Made by a program: the position numbers and the translations under genes. Below the pieces are notes generated by a model. The model was not told where the DNA came from. It saw only the letters and a list, made by a program, of their open reading frames with translations, and searched no databases. A stretch of 64,000 nt of DNA from Diphasiastrum complanatum (Eukaryota > Streptophyta > Lycopodiopsida > Lycopodiales > Lycopodiaceae), in assembly GCA_029204225.1 (NCBI GenBank), contig CM055093.1, forward strand, positions 33,678,525 to 33,742,524, read 5' to 3'. Each line of letters opens with the position of its first letter. Position 1 is the stretch's first letter. Positions 1-10,500 of this stretch are shown here, piece after piece.

Positions 1-229
1 TCAGAGTTTTAAAAATTCGTTTTTTATCAATAGTTTCTTATTGTCTAAATTGTCTTAAGTTGTCTCTTACTTCTGCATATAATTTTTGCACGTATATTCA
101 ATCAGAACTAATATTGTTCTATTAGTACATAGATCAGATACAATCGCGATTGAAAATACTGATATTAGTTTGATTTATTCAAACTTGCATCGTGTTCTTT
201 CTGGAAGAATAATTACTATTTTTTCTACA
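1..229 (+). repeat. 3' portion of a copia 5' LTR (R/U5)
   Basis: This AT-rich stretch lies directly upstream of a primer-binding site and ends in CA one base before it, which is where a 5' LTR must end. Its start lies outside the window, so length and TG end cannot be checked. The 79-codon frame inside it (86-325) crosses the PBS and is not a gene. Confidence 0.6.
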
Positions 230-230
230 G

Positions 231-242
231 TGGTATCAGAGC
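231..242 (+). promoter_or_regulatory. tRNA-iMet primer-binding site of plus-strand copia element
   Basis: TGGTATCAGAGC is the complement of the 3' end of initiator-Met tRNA, the usual plant copia primer site for minus-strand DNA synthesis. It sits one base after the presumed LTR end and about 23 bases before the first ATG of the gag relic. Confidence 0.85.
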
Positions 243-265
243 ATACGAAATTAAAGTTGATAAAA

Positions 266-1178
266 TGGTATCTTCGCATCTCTCTCAACATTCTTCATAC
301 ATCCATCAGTAAGCCACTATCTTGAGCTTATTACCAATATTCAAGCTAAGATCACTGCAATCTTGGACCCGAAAGGTTCAAACTACTTGATTTGGAAATT
401 AAAGACTTCACTCTTGTTGAAGGGCGAAGGTCTATAACAATGGGTAGAACCAATTGAGGAGAAGCCAGAAGCTACTCTTGGCAAAGAACTTCGAGAATGG
501 AGTTTAAAAAATGACAAAGCTATAGCAATTATTGCGTTTTCAGTGCATGACAATATAATACTGGATCTTACATCAATCTCAAGTGCAAAGAATTTATGGG
601 AAGAATTGCAAACCAAGAATGAGACTCAATCTCGTAATCAGATCATGTTCTTGGGAGACCAATTAACTTACCTACAGTGGGATGGCAAAGGCCTGAACAC
701 ATTCGTGCGAAAGATTAAAAATCTGTTTATTTCCTTGCAGAATTCTGGTGCAGAAAATACAATTTTTAAAGAAAAACAGCTTATTTATTTTCTTCGAGCC
801 CTACCCAAGTCATTCCACACAACTCGAACCTTATTGGCAAAAGATGCGACAATGACACTTCAAAAGGCAATAGACGGAGTTAAGGAGGACGTAGAAGCTC
901 GTGAATGCTATGACGACAATGGTGATTCAAAAAATGCTCTATTTACTCAAAAGAATAAATCTTCTAAGAAGTCTAAGTTTAAGAGGGAGTCATATAAGAA
1001 GAATGAGTATAAGACTAATGAACAACAATCTGGAAAACAACAGAAAAATTCTAGTGATAAGAATATCTGCAACAGATGCAGAAGATCAGGCCACACAGAA
1101 GAAAAGTGTTGGCTAAATCCAAAGATTAAATGCATTCATTGTCATAAACAGGGTCGTGTAGCAATAGACTGTTATTAG
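266..1178 (+). pseudogene. gag: Copia gag relic with two zinc knuckles
   Basis: Translation from ATG 266 is broken by stops around 320-440. The remaining open stretch (543-1178) has the copia gag (UBN2-type) helix region followed by a lysine-rich tail. A zinc knuckle CNRCRRSGHTEEKC (CX2CX4HX4C) lies near residues 174-187 of the open stretch. A second, CIHCHKQGRVAIDC, follows at once but has Arg where the metal-binding His belongs. Gag packages element RNA into cytoplasmic particles. The early stops make this copy inactive. Confidence 0.85.
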
Positions 1179-1296
1179 AATCCCATAAACAAAAAGGAGC
1201 AGAATTGAAACGAACCTTCAGACTCAAACTATGTCAAAGACAAAGCAGAATGCTCCAGAGCAACAGAAGACAGGGCAACAAGGAATTCAGCAGCTT

Positions 1297-1792
1297 CTGT
1301 TAGTACTTATCTATGTTGTTCATCTAATTCAATTCGAGAAGTAGTACTTGATTCTGGAGCCATCTCACATTTTGTTTCCTCGAAACAAATTTTGTCTGAA
1401 TACAAGAAGACGAACTATTCGAGATTCATTATACTTGGAGATGGTTCCACGTGGTTGATGGAACTGGTGTATTATGGCTAGACATAAATCAGGGAGACAA
1501 GAAACTGGAGGGAGTTCTCTATGTCCCTACTCTTGATAAAGATCTTCTATCCATTGCAAAGATAGTCGATACAGGCATGTCAGTAACCTTCACGAAGAAC
1601 TCTTGTAAACTGTTTGAGGAAGATTCTGATAACTTGGTTGTTGAAGACAACAGAGAAGGAAATTTATATTACCTGAACATTCGAACTCGAATCGAACAAG
1701 TCAATCAAACTCAAGAATCAACAGATGTACTATGGCACAAGAGGCTATGTCACGTGAACATGGAAGCCTTGTACCAAGCCAATAAAAGTTAG
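1297..1792 (+). pseudogene. pol: Copia protease and GAG-pre-integrase relic
   Basis: Around 1342-1440 one frame reads VVLDSGAISHFVSS, the aspartic protease active site (DSGA), then the ILGDGST strand. A frameshift near 1450 moves the reading into the frame of 1451-1792. That frame holds the LEGVLYVPTLDKDLLSI block and the pre-integrase motif LWHKRLCHVNMEAL. It ends at TAG 1790. In an active element this polyprotein segment processes gag-pol and precedes the integrase zinc finger. Here it is dead through frameshift and stops. Confidence 0.85.
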
Positions 1793-1799
1793 AGAATTC

Positions 1800-2842
1800 A
1801 AGGAGTCGAAATCAAAAGTAAAGATATTCAAACTACATGTGAATCATGTCTTAAAGACAAGATGACTAGAACACCTTTCAGTAAGAATGTTTATAAAGCA
1901 ACTAAGGTACTTGAAATTGTGCATTCAGATATTTGTGGACCATTCGGAGTATTGTCGTTGGGTGATGCAAAGTACTTCATGACGTTTATTGACGACTTCG
2001 ACAAGTTCGCTGTAGTATACTTTATTCGTACCAAATCTGAAGCTTTCGAGAAACTTGTTGAGTATACAAATTGGGTTGAAAAGCAGACAGGCAATAAGCT
2101 GAAGCAATTTTGCACAGATTGTGGAGGTGAATACATTTCCAACGAATTCAAAGCTTACTGTACTGATCGAGGTATTATGCACACAAAGACTACATCTTAC
2201 ACACCTCAACACAATGGAATAGCTGAACGAAGAAATCATACACTGATGGAAGCTGCAAGATGTATGATGGCTCATGCGAAAGCACCAAAATAGTTGTGGA
2301 TAGAAGCAGTGGCTACATCAAATTATCTTCAGAATTATATTCTGAAATCTCAAATACTGGATAAAACTCCTCATGAGATATGGTGGAAGTCGAAGCCAAA
2401 TCTTGCACATGTTCGAACATTTGGATGTTCAATGTATATGCACATACCAGATAAGCTCAGAAAGAAACTCGATGAAAAGATAGAACAAGATTTTCTGGTA
2501 GAATTCGAGTTACATTCGTCATATTATCGTGTTTATGTACCTGAAACTAGAAAGATAAAAGTTATTCGAGATGTTAAATTTGATGAGACGAAATACATAG
2601 CAGACAGTGATATAGTTAGCTATGAAATTCTCAAAAAGTATTATGAGCTACCAACGACAACAGATGGAAAACAAGCAGAAGATGAAAGAGAGTTACCAGA
2701 TTCAGAGGGAGGTCAAGATCGAGTGCCTGACAGACTCAAATCGCCAGCTCAAATTCCAGCAGAAAAGCTTGAATCAAAATCGAACTCGAAACCTGCAGAA
2801 TCGAACTCGAAACCACCTGTGAGAAGATTAGATAGACAATGA
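1800..2842 (+). pseudogene. pol: Copia integrase relic
   Basis: CESCLKDKMTRTPF at 1840-1875 is the end of the HHCC zinc finger. The rve core follows in the same frame: first Asp in HSDICGP, second Asp in TDCGGEY (usually DNGGEY, so Asn is replaced by Cys), Glu in NGIAERRN. A TAG at 2291-2293 cuts the frame where K-LW would continue. The downstream frame 2294-2842 carries the typical KTPHEIWWKSKPNLAHVRTF segment and an acidic linker to RT. Integrase inserts the cDNA copy. This copy has at least one nonsense mutation. Confidence 0.88.
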
Positions 2843-2854
2843 AAACCACCAAAA

Positions 2855-3165
2855 ATGTATGGTCAGGATGTTTTTAATACAGCCATCGAATTTTGTAGAT
2901 TCTATGACGAACCTCAAACATTCGAGGAAGCTATGGATGGACCAGATAAAGATTGCTGGATTCAGGCAATGGAGGATGAAATGTCATCCATGTATAAGAA
3001 CAATGTATGGACACTTGCACCTATACCTGATGGCAAAAAACCAGTCAAGTGCAAATGGATCTACAAGATTAAAACATGTCTTGATGGAAAAAACATCAGA
3101 TACAAGACAAGGTTGGTTGCTAAAGGATTTTCACAGAAGTATGGGATCGACTACACTGATACTGA
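2855..3165 (+). pseudogene. pol: Copia reverse transcriptase, N-terminal part only
   Basis: The frame contains TFEEAMDGPDKDCWIQAM, NVWTLAPIPDGKKPVKCKW and RLVAKGFSQKYGIDYTDT, the conserved start of the copia RT domain. Similarity stops abruptly near 3165, before the first catalytic block, and the following bases belong to an oppositely oriented LTR-like fragment. A plus-strand RT/RNase H tail resumes at about 5038, so this element was broken by insertion or inversion, with loss of the YVDD region. Confidence 0.85.
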
Positions 3166-3370
3166 GCTTCTACAAGAAACTGTTTTGCGAATCTTTCACG
3201 AATCTTTTGGGTGGACTGCAAGACAAATTTTGCAAATCGTTCACGAATCTTTTCGAGTTGGTCACGAATAAAAATGTTTCGAGTTCGCGTTCGTTTCTTT
3301 CTCATCCTTTGTCAAGTAAACTGCGTGCTTTGTTGGTAGAATCAAAATCTGTCTGATCAGTTGTTCTACA
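3166..3370 (-). repeat. Truncated 3' LTR of a minus-strand copia element
   Basis: On the minus strand a purine-rich AAGAGGGAGC (3371-3380) is followed at once by TGTAGAACAAC, the expected PPT-LTR junction right after RNase H. The 205 bp left are rich in CGAAC/TTCGTGAA motifs like those at 4672-4990 and 32440-32640. The LTR stops at the junction with plus-strand RT at 3165. Confidence 0.6.
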
Positions 3371-3378
3371 GCTCCCTC

Positions 3379-4704
3379 TTAAAGTGGCTGTTGGATTAAT
3401 CCCAATCTTCTTCGCTGCTTCTTGAACAAAGTTTTACTTAGTGGCTTTGTAAAGATATCAGTTGTCATTTCCTCTGTGGGTATAAAGACTGTCTTCAGTA
3501 TTTTCTTCTCAACTAAGTCCCGAATCACATGATACTTGATAGTTATGTGCTTCGTTTTTGAGTGAAATACAAGATCTTTCGTAAAATAGATTGCTGAAGT
3601 GTTATCCATTAACAAGACATAAGGTTCAGAACTAGATTCATCAAATCCTTCCAATATTTGTTTAACCCAGATCAGTTCGTTTGCCATCTTGGCTACTGCT
3701 ACATATTCCACTTTACAGGAAGATTGAGCTACTGATGTTTGCTTCTTGTTAATCTAGAGTATGGTTGTGCCAAATGCTAGAGTACAACCTCCTGAAATAC
3801 TTTTGCTATCATCCTTCATGGATGCCCAGCTTGCGTCACTGTAAGATTCTATGTGAAATCCAGCTTCCTTCGAATAACACAATCCATAGTCTTTCATTTC
3901 CTGGAGATATTGTAGTACTCTCTTTGCCAACTTCCAATTTAACGATCCTGGGTTCTGATTATATTGGCTCAACCTGTATACTGCAAACGCTATATCAGGT
4001 CTGATGTTGTCTGCTAGATATAACAATGATCCAATCAGCCAATGATAGGGTGTTTTGGCCATTCGTTCCTCTTCCTCGAGAGTCTGCGAACAATCTGCCT
4101 TGCTCAGTATTGTTCCAGGTATCATGGGAGTATGCATACCTTTGCATTCGAGCATGTTGAAGTCTTCAATGATCTTTTGAGTGTACTTTTGTTGGTGAAG
4201 ATGCAACTTACCACCTTCAAAGTCTCTCACGATCTGCAAGCCTAGATAGATTTTAGCTTTTCCTAGTTCAGCGATTTCAAATATTTCAGAAATGTCTCTT
4301 TTGACATCTGAAATTAACTTATCTCTTCTTGAGAAGATAAGCATGTCATCAACATAAGCAACTATAATCATTATTTCATTTTGGACATGCTTGATATAGA
4401 TATTTGATTCAACAAATAGAGGTTTGAAACCTATGGAACGTAGTGCTTCGTCCTTCTTTCTATACCATTGTCTCGCTGCTTGTTTCAGACCGTAAATGCT
4501 TTTATTCATGTGACATACGTATTCTGGACATTCTTGGCTTACAAAACCAAGTGGTTGGTCCATGAATAAGTCTTCTTCCAATTCTGTGTGCATGAAAGTA
4601 GTTTTCTCATCCACAATATGGATTTTCAGATCATGAGCCACCGCGTACGCGAATAACAAGTGACTTGATGTATGTTTGTTAAAGCTCGAAAGATTCGCGA
4701 ACAA
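3379..4704 (-). pseudogene. pol: Copia RT and RNase H, minus strand
   Basis: The minus strand encodes RT from HLLFAYAVAHDLKIHIVDEK through SIYGLKQAARQWY, VAYVDDMLIFS (catalytic YVDD intact) and TPMIPGTILSKAD. It then reads RNase H (YSDASWASMKDD; SSCKVEYVA where SSCEAEY is usual; VFHSKTKHITIKYHVIRD; TTDIFTKPLSKTLF). One in-frame TAG (about 3752) separates the two open parts, probably an old Trp codon. Gag, protease, integrase and the RT N-terminus are missing, and the 5' end merges into a TTCGCGAA-rich block at about 4672. PPT and LTR start follow at 3371-3380. Confidence 0.9.
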
Positions 4705-4990
4705 AATATTGTCACAAAATATTATGTTTCTTGTTCAAGCCTCAGATGTCGTGAACAATTCGCGAAACCTTCTAGACTGTTCTTCAAGCTCACCTATCGC
4801 GAAACTATCTCGAACAATTCATATTCTAGATTTCTTTTTCAAGCTAAAGAATTGTCATTTGTTGCGAACAATTCGCGAAAGATGAAAATGTCGCGAAGAG
4901 ACAAGTGTTGCGAACAATTCGCGAAACACGAAACTGAGAAGAAGAGATGAACTATTGCAAATTATTCACAAACAGATTTTATTCGAGCTT
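4672..4990 (+). repeat. TTCGCGAA-rich LTR-like block
   Basis: The palindrome TTCGCGAA or close forms recurs every few tens of bases, several times as GAACAATTCGCGAA. The motif spacing resembles the LTR remnant at 3166-3370, but the block has the opposite orientation, so it probably comes from an LTR of the plus-strand partner. Short open frames here are not genes. Confidence 0.5.
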
Positions 4991-5007
4991 GGAAACAAAG
5001 CGTCTAT

Positions 5008-5712
5008 TTGAATATCAATCATCGTAAACGGTTAGATATCTACTGTTACAGCATCGACTTGGCCTTCCCTATCTATGCATTGAGCCAATTCTCCTCTGAC
5101 CCTGGCATGGCACATTTGCAAATGGTAAAAAGAATTTTGCAATATCTTAAAGGAACCCAAAATATGGGATTGACCTACAAAGCAAAAGAAGAAGAAAAAG
5201 GATTCGAGCTGCAACACTACAGTGATGCAAGCTGGACAAGCTGCAAAGACGACAACAAGTCCATGACAAGAGGATGTTCGATAGCATGCGGAGCAAGAAT
5301 CAGCTGGACATGCAAGAAACAAACATTAGTGGCTCAATCCTCATGCGAAGCTGAATATGTCACAGCTTCAAAGATGGCGAATGAGGTAATATGGTTGCAA
5401 ATGATGCTGGAGGCAATTGGCATACAACAAAAAGAACCATGCATGATGTTGATGGATTCTCAGACTGTCATATATTTATCCCAGGATCCAGTCTTCCATT
5501 CGAAGACCAAACACATACCTTTGAAGTACCATCACATTCGAGACCTATTCTCGAAAGGAGAGCTGAATGTCCAATATATAAAATCCGAAGACATGGTTGC
5601 AGATTTGCTCATGAAGCCGCTCGACAAACCACTCTTTATGAAACAAAGAAAGGCAATAGAACTGGACATACACAAATTTGCAACATTCAAGAGGGAGTGT
5701 CTGAAATGGTAG
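5008..5712 (+). pseudogene. pol: Copia RT C-terminus and RNase H, plus strand
   Basis: From about 5038 the frame reads SIDLAFPIYALSQF, VKRILQYLKGTQNMGLTY, HYSDASWTSCKDDNKS, LVAQSSCEAEYVTASKMANE, DPVFHSKTKHIPLKYHHIRD and VADLLMKPLDKPLF, all conserved at the end of copia pol. It runs to TAG 5710-5712. Purine-rich AAGAGGGAGTG just before the stop may be the PPT. RNase H removes the RNA template during reverse transcription. The RT catalytic core is absent here, so this is the 3' stub of the disrupted plus-strand element. Confidence 0.88.
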
Positions 5713-5814
5713 TCAGGATTGAAGGTTTGTACGTTCTTTGGGGCATGGGTCCATGAGACTTGAGGCCGACTAAGACACCAAGCATGACAATCACAACAAC
5801 AATTGGATGGAGTT

Positions 5815-6305
5815 TATGGTTGCAATCCTTGACCCATGTTAGATTGTGCATGTGTTGCACTCCCTAAGTAGAGCCTTCATTTTACACTTTGAAATGTCAC
5901 TAATTGCCAAGCTATACATAATCAAATCTCAAATTTGGTGGATGTGATATACTCTTTGAATAGCTTGATTTGAACCAAATCTTGACATAACAATGTGGGC
6001 CCCACCATAATATAAGGGTGATGGTGGTAATCAAAGTTGCAATAATTGTAAGCACACCATCTCTCAAGCCCTCATTGGATGAGGTGAGGCATCATAGTAC
6101 CATGTCAAGTGGGGATGGGAATACATTATGGCAAGAAAACAAAATTTGAGTGGAAAAATACATCTAGGATCCCAAAGATTTGAAGACTTTTTTCTTTGTC
6201 TAAATGTGGCTATGGCAAATCATGACCTAAGATGGTGCATGAGAAAAACAAAGTACACCGAGATGTGATTTCGCATTGGAACCTCACATTAGAAATTGGA
6301 CTTGT
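5815..6305. repeat. Left arm of a 24-kb spaced inverted repeat
   Basis: About 480 bp here reappear as an inverted copy at about 29795-30267 with high visible identity. Shared landmarks are the TTGCACTCCCT block, the GTGGGCCCCAC block and the stretch TCTCAAGCCCTCATTGGATG. In both copies the block lies upstream of an LRR-encoding relic on the same relative strand, so it is likely promoter-side DNA of an old LRR gene family. No open frame is convincing. Confidence 0.75.
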
Positions 6306-6379
6306 CTTACTAGGCTAGTCATGTGCTTGGACAAAGGTTTTAGGCATAATTAGCTCACTCACCCTATTCCATTGACTCT

Positions 6380-6610
6380 AGCATGTGTAGGCTTGGAAAA
6401 AGACAACTACAACAAGCTCCAGATTGTGTTGAATATGTGCGCTTGAGAAAAGACAACAACCACAAGCTCCAGGAAATGAAGAATATGTGCTCTCAAAAAA
6501 GTCAATGGGACTTGCTTGAAAATCTAGAAACATACAATGGGATCTTGCTATCGTTGGAAGAACAATGGTGAGTTCTTCAATACCCATTGAAAAGTGAACA
6601 TATATAACAT
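6380..6610. repeat. Dispersed repeat upstream of LRR relic (copy at 9300-9480)
   Basis: GAAAAGACAAC..CACAAGCTCCAG, GGGACTTGCTTGAAAA and a following CTTCAA block recur in the same order at 9300-9480. Within this copy the first 40 bp are also doubled in tandem (6390 and 6440). It has no convincing coding content and probably belongs to the duplicated LRR locus. Confidence 0.5.
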
Positions 6611-6769
6611 AAGACATTAAGCAAGGTTGGCATTTGAGACATGTATGCTACCACTTAGATTGAAGGGCTTTTCATATTTTATCTTTCATATGACATGCAT
6701 GTCTCAGTACTAGTAGTACAATTGCAGTGTCTCTTATTTATGTTTAATTGTAGTGTTTGTGATTTTCTT

Positions 6770-7165
6770 AGCATGGAATTATTTCCACAAAGAAGTTTTT
6801 GGGTGATGTTTGGGATGCTCGGCTATCTTACTCTTATTCTTACTACCAACCATGTGACTGCAACAACACCAACAATAGCAACAAAAGCTCCAACCTATGT
6901 GGCGCGAGATTCAGATGCTCTTCTAAATTTCAAGTCCAAGTTAAATGATAGCTGCAAGTGCTTGTAGTCATGTAATATGTGATGACATGAGCAACTGCTC
7001 CACAAAGCTCTTCACTCTTGAAGTGTAACATGTGTGACAACAAGCTGAGATTTTGAAGCTATAGGAGATTCTCCAACTCCTTATGAGAAAAAGCTCGTGA
7101 AGTGAGTTTTTTTTTAAATCAAGTGACTAAAGGTGTGACAAGTTAGCCAACGATGGCAGAATACT
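6770..7165 (+). pseudogene. 5' end of an LRR receptor-like gene (relic)
   Basis: From ATG 6805 the frame encodes a hydrophobic signal-like stretch (FGMLGYLTLILTTNHVTA) and then DSDALLNFKSKLND, typical of the LRRNT_2 cap that begins plant LRR receptor kinases. The cap is cut by a stop at 6967 and shows no further LRR in frame. Such proteins act at the plasma membrane as receptors. Here only the signal peptide and cap start survive. Confidence 0.65.
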
Positions 7166-7458
7166 CCAACCTATGTGACCCAAGATTCAAATGCTCTTCT
7201 AAATTTCAAGTCCAAGTTAAATGATAGTCCCAAGTGCTTGTAATCATGTAACATGCTATAGGTGTTCAAAAGTATGTGATGACATGAGCAACCGTTCCAC
7301 ATAGCTCTTCACTACTAAAGTGTAACATGTGTGACAACACGTTGAGATTTTGAAGCTATAGGAGATTCTCTAACTCCTAATGAGAAGAAGCTCGTGAAGT
7401 GGGTTTTTTTTAATCAAGTGACTAAAGGTGTGACAAGTTAGCCAACGATGGCAGAATG
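6890..7458 (+). repeat. Tandem duplication of LRR cap region (276-295 bp units)
   Basis: CCAACCTATGTG starts at 6890 and again at 7166; GCCAACGATGGCAGAAT ends the units at about 7146 and 7441. The second unit carries about 20 extra bases near 7247. Both hold the DSDALLNFKSKLND-coding stretch, so the duplication happened inside the LRR gene or its relic. Confidence 0.8.
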
Positions 7459-7697
7459 ATAACCAAAGTACTATTGCCTTATCGGCCAACCCTAGATTTC
7501 ATTCTAGGAGTAAGCACATTGAGATCAGATATCACTACATCAGGGGCAAGGTTCTGGACAAACAGGTAAGCTTAACGTGCTGCAGAACGCAGGACATGGT
7601 TGCAGACATTTTCACGAAAGCACACAGTATTAATGCACACAACAAATTTTGTGCATTGCTCAGTCTGAAGATCAAGGCATTCACGGATCCAGATTAA
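7458..7697 (+). pseudogene. pol: Copia RNase H 3' fragment
   Basis: An open stretch reads NQSTIALSANPRFHSRSKHI, EIRYHYIRGKVLDKQ and TQDMVADIFTKAHS, ending in TAA at 7694. It is the last ~80 residues of copia pol. It begins exactly where the second LRR tandem unit ends and has no upstream element sequence. Confidence 0.88.
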
Positions 7698-7835
7698 GGG
7701 GGGGTGTTGGATTTACTCCTACTACTCTCCTAGATCCCATTTTTAATCTGCCTCCATTCTTACTGCATATTTATTAACGATGTCACGCAGCCTGCATATT
7801 TACACGCAAATTCGCACAGACGAATAAATTGAATA
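7694..7835 (+). repeat. Copia polypurine tract and start of 3' LTR
   Basis: AAGGGGGGG (PPT) is followed at 7705 by TGTTGGATTTACTCC, the LTR start. Similar starts occur at 58444 (plus) and 54476 (minus). LTR-like sequence is lost by about 7835, where LRR-locus sequence resumes. Confidence 0.65.
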
Positions 7836-8074
7836 GCGAAAGCATTGTCACATGACTGTTGATGTTGTCACATGCTACTTTTGGGCAACTACAACATTTT
7901 GAGTTGAGCTAAATGTTTGTTGCAATTGTTTCAACTTTGTGATAGAGAGAGATGCAAGCCTACAAACCTAGCCCTTCACTCTATGTGAAGTGTGAGGAGA
8001 GTGCACTTGGATGGTGTTACCATCTAGGTTACAGACCTAGAGAGCCTCTACACATAGCTTCAATAGGCATTTAG

Positions 8075-8990
8075 CTCAATTCTATAGAAGATGAATTGGG
8101 TCGAAGCATCCTTTCAACCTTAGGCATTCTCTTTCAACTCAAATACTTAGTTCTTGGATTTAACTATTGTAGTGGGCGAATTCTTGCAAATGTTGGCAAA
8201 CTAAGCAAGCTCACCAGGTTTTCTATCGAACTATCAAGAAATCCCTAGCATGGGGCCATACCCGTGTTGCTAGAAAATCTTTTTCACCTCGTTTAAAGAC
8301 AATTCCAACTCTTCTAGGATGAAGCTATTGAGGTGATTTTTTAGAGTTCAAGCAATTGAAAGTACGAAAATTTATTCATTAATGGTAAAAGGTCATTGTG
8401 CAAGTTACACATTAATAGTGAGAGCTTTGTGACATGACCATTGATGTTGTCACATATAAGTTTTAACCAATTGCAGCATTCTAGCCCTCCCTCGACTACA
8501 AGCACTTGGACATCTATTCAATTTGGATTTGAAATTCAAAAGAGCATCTCGATCTTGGGTCACATAAGCTGGAAAAATCTCCTACAACTTTGGGTTCTTG
8601 AAGTATAAAAAAATTCCTTGATGGGGCAATCTCCTCCAACTCGAATACTTATTTATGGAAGACAATTTTTTGAGTGGCCAAATTCCAATAGACTTTGTCA
8701 ATGTACGCAATCTCAATTCATTCTCTCTCTAATAATAGTCTTAGTGTCCCTCTTCGTAAATTCTTGTGTGCACTTTTTTATTTCCAAGCAATCTATTTTA
8801 ATAAAAAAACTCACTAGCCAACTACACTCCACTCTTGAAAATATGAAGCTCACTAGCCAGCTACCCTCCACTCTTGAAAATATGAAGCCATTGATGGTGC
8901 TCGACCTCCCTTCCAAAAAGTTCAAGCGCCTATTCCTAGCTCTTTAAACACATGTATTGAGGGTTCTCAATCTTGAAAACTTCTTGCTAT
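8075..8990 (+). pseudogene. LRR domain relic
   Basis: Broken frames encode leucine-rich repeats. Around 8130-8215 one reads LFQLKYLVLGFNYCSGRILA. Around 8633-8740 the reading is LQLEYLFMEDNFLSGQIP, then NVRNLNSFSL, with a frameshift near 8730. Around 8880-8990 PLMVLDLPSKKF is seen. LxxLxLxxNxLxGxIP is the plant extracellular LRR consensus. Several stops and shifts separate the repeats and no kinase domain follows. The related minus-strand relic at 29430-29760 shares GFNY.SG.I.A and HGAIPV segments. Confidence 0.75.
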
Positions 8991-8999
8991 GTGAGACTA

Positions 9000-10500
9000 T
9001 GCCAATATCTCTTGGCCTTGGAAGACCCACTTTCATTGGATCCATTGTTGATTCATCTTTCACATATCTAGCAAAAGGCTCAAGTCTTATTAACCACTTC
9101 TAATTTATTTAATGTAAAACTTGTTTGTAATCTATGCTTCTATCCTATGGTAGTGTTTCCAAACTCATATTTATCAAGCTATAATAGTGCTCTTTAATTC
9201 TAATTCTTGGTGTGGTGCATAATAGGAAATTGAATTGTTTAACTAGTCTATTTTGATGCTTATATGAAGGTTTTGGATGGAAATAGCTCACATGACCAAT
9301 TCCACTCTCTGTTGATCATAGATGTAAAGGCTTGAGAAAAGACAACCACTACAAGCTATAGAAAGTTAAAAATATGTGGACCCCACAAAAGACAATGAGA
9401 CTTGCTTAAGAATTCAAAAACATAAAATGGGGCCATGCCACTATTGGAATCTTTTAGCAACAATGTTGATTGCTTCAACTATCTTTTAAAAGTTGACCAT
9501 GGTAATATTAATAACCTTTCATATTGAAGGGCTTAAATTTTCTTTATTATTCATATAACATGCATGTTTTGAAACTACCTTGTGATTTGAAAATGTAAGA
9601 ATATTTTAGCTTGTCCAACATAATCCCTTGTCTTTATATATTTCAAAGAATAACAATCTCACATGAAATTTGACATTTGAAATGTATTTCTTTCTTTCAT
9701 AGGCAAACATGCCTTTGACATGCACTGCATCTTGCAAATCTTTAGGAAAATAAATCCTTGATATGCATTGCACCCTACATCAGACTTAAAATGTAAGTGA
9801 GAGCATTGAGCTAAGTAGTCTTAGTAGGTACTACTAGCAGTGTGCAAAAAGTACAAAAGGGACCAAGAGTGGATCCTAATCTGATCCTCAAGAGGGATTA
9901 CTTGATCTATCAATCTACTTCAGATTAAAATCAATCTAGATCAATTCTAGACACAAAATCCTAACAAGAACAATCATTAATTAAAGGTAAGTGTACTTTC
10001 TGGTTTCACACGTGTGAAACATTGTCCGAGTACGGACTCCAACCTGAAAATCAAGTACACATTGATAGAACCTCAACAAATGTAGACAAATGGAGATAAT
10101 CACTCAAAATTGCTTCCAAAACCAAGATTGGTGTCTCGCTATGACAAATGTGGCTCTATATATACAATAAGTGGGAGCTCGTGGTACTGATCATCCCTCT
10201 GATCCCATATGTGTGAAGGTGCTTTGTCATATGATGATTCATCATGCAAAACTGACACTTGGACAAAACCTTCTATTTTGAGCACTTTTGGTCCATTTTC
10301 CTTCTATATGGATATCTACTTAGAAATCTTCCAGAAGTCAAAATTAGCCTACTTTAGCTTATTCCACACGTGTAAGCTATCCTCTACACATGGGATGTGA
10401 CACCTAACCAAAATATTTGGCTCATGCAATCAATAGATTGATGCCATGTGTCATATATCTAGAAAACTAGTTTTTGGCCATTTTAGCCACTAGAACTTGA
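9000..10500. other. No gene seen; LTR-like segment with CACACGTGTG palindrome
   Basis: No credible coding sequence. From about 9980 to 10450 the DNA looks like regulatory or LTR sequence. It has an 18-bp perfect palindrome GTTTCACACGTGTGAAAC at 10003-10020, a minus-strand TATATATAG at about 10155-10163, and a shorter CACACGTGT at 10365. A comparable layout occurs in the LTR at 39400-39894. Confidence 0.35.

Noticed and set aside
4672-4950. Two overlapping plus-strand ORFs
   Set aside because: The open frames come from the repeated, stop-poor TTCGCGAA motif.
5391-5756. 121-codon ORF overlapping copia RNase H
   Set aside because: Out-of-frame shadow of the RNase H frame 5008-5712.
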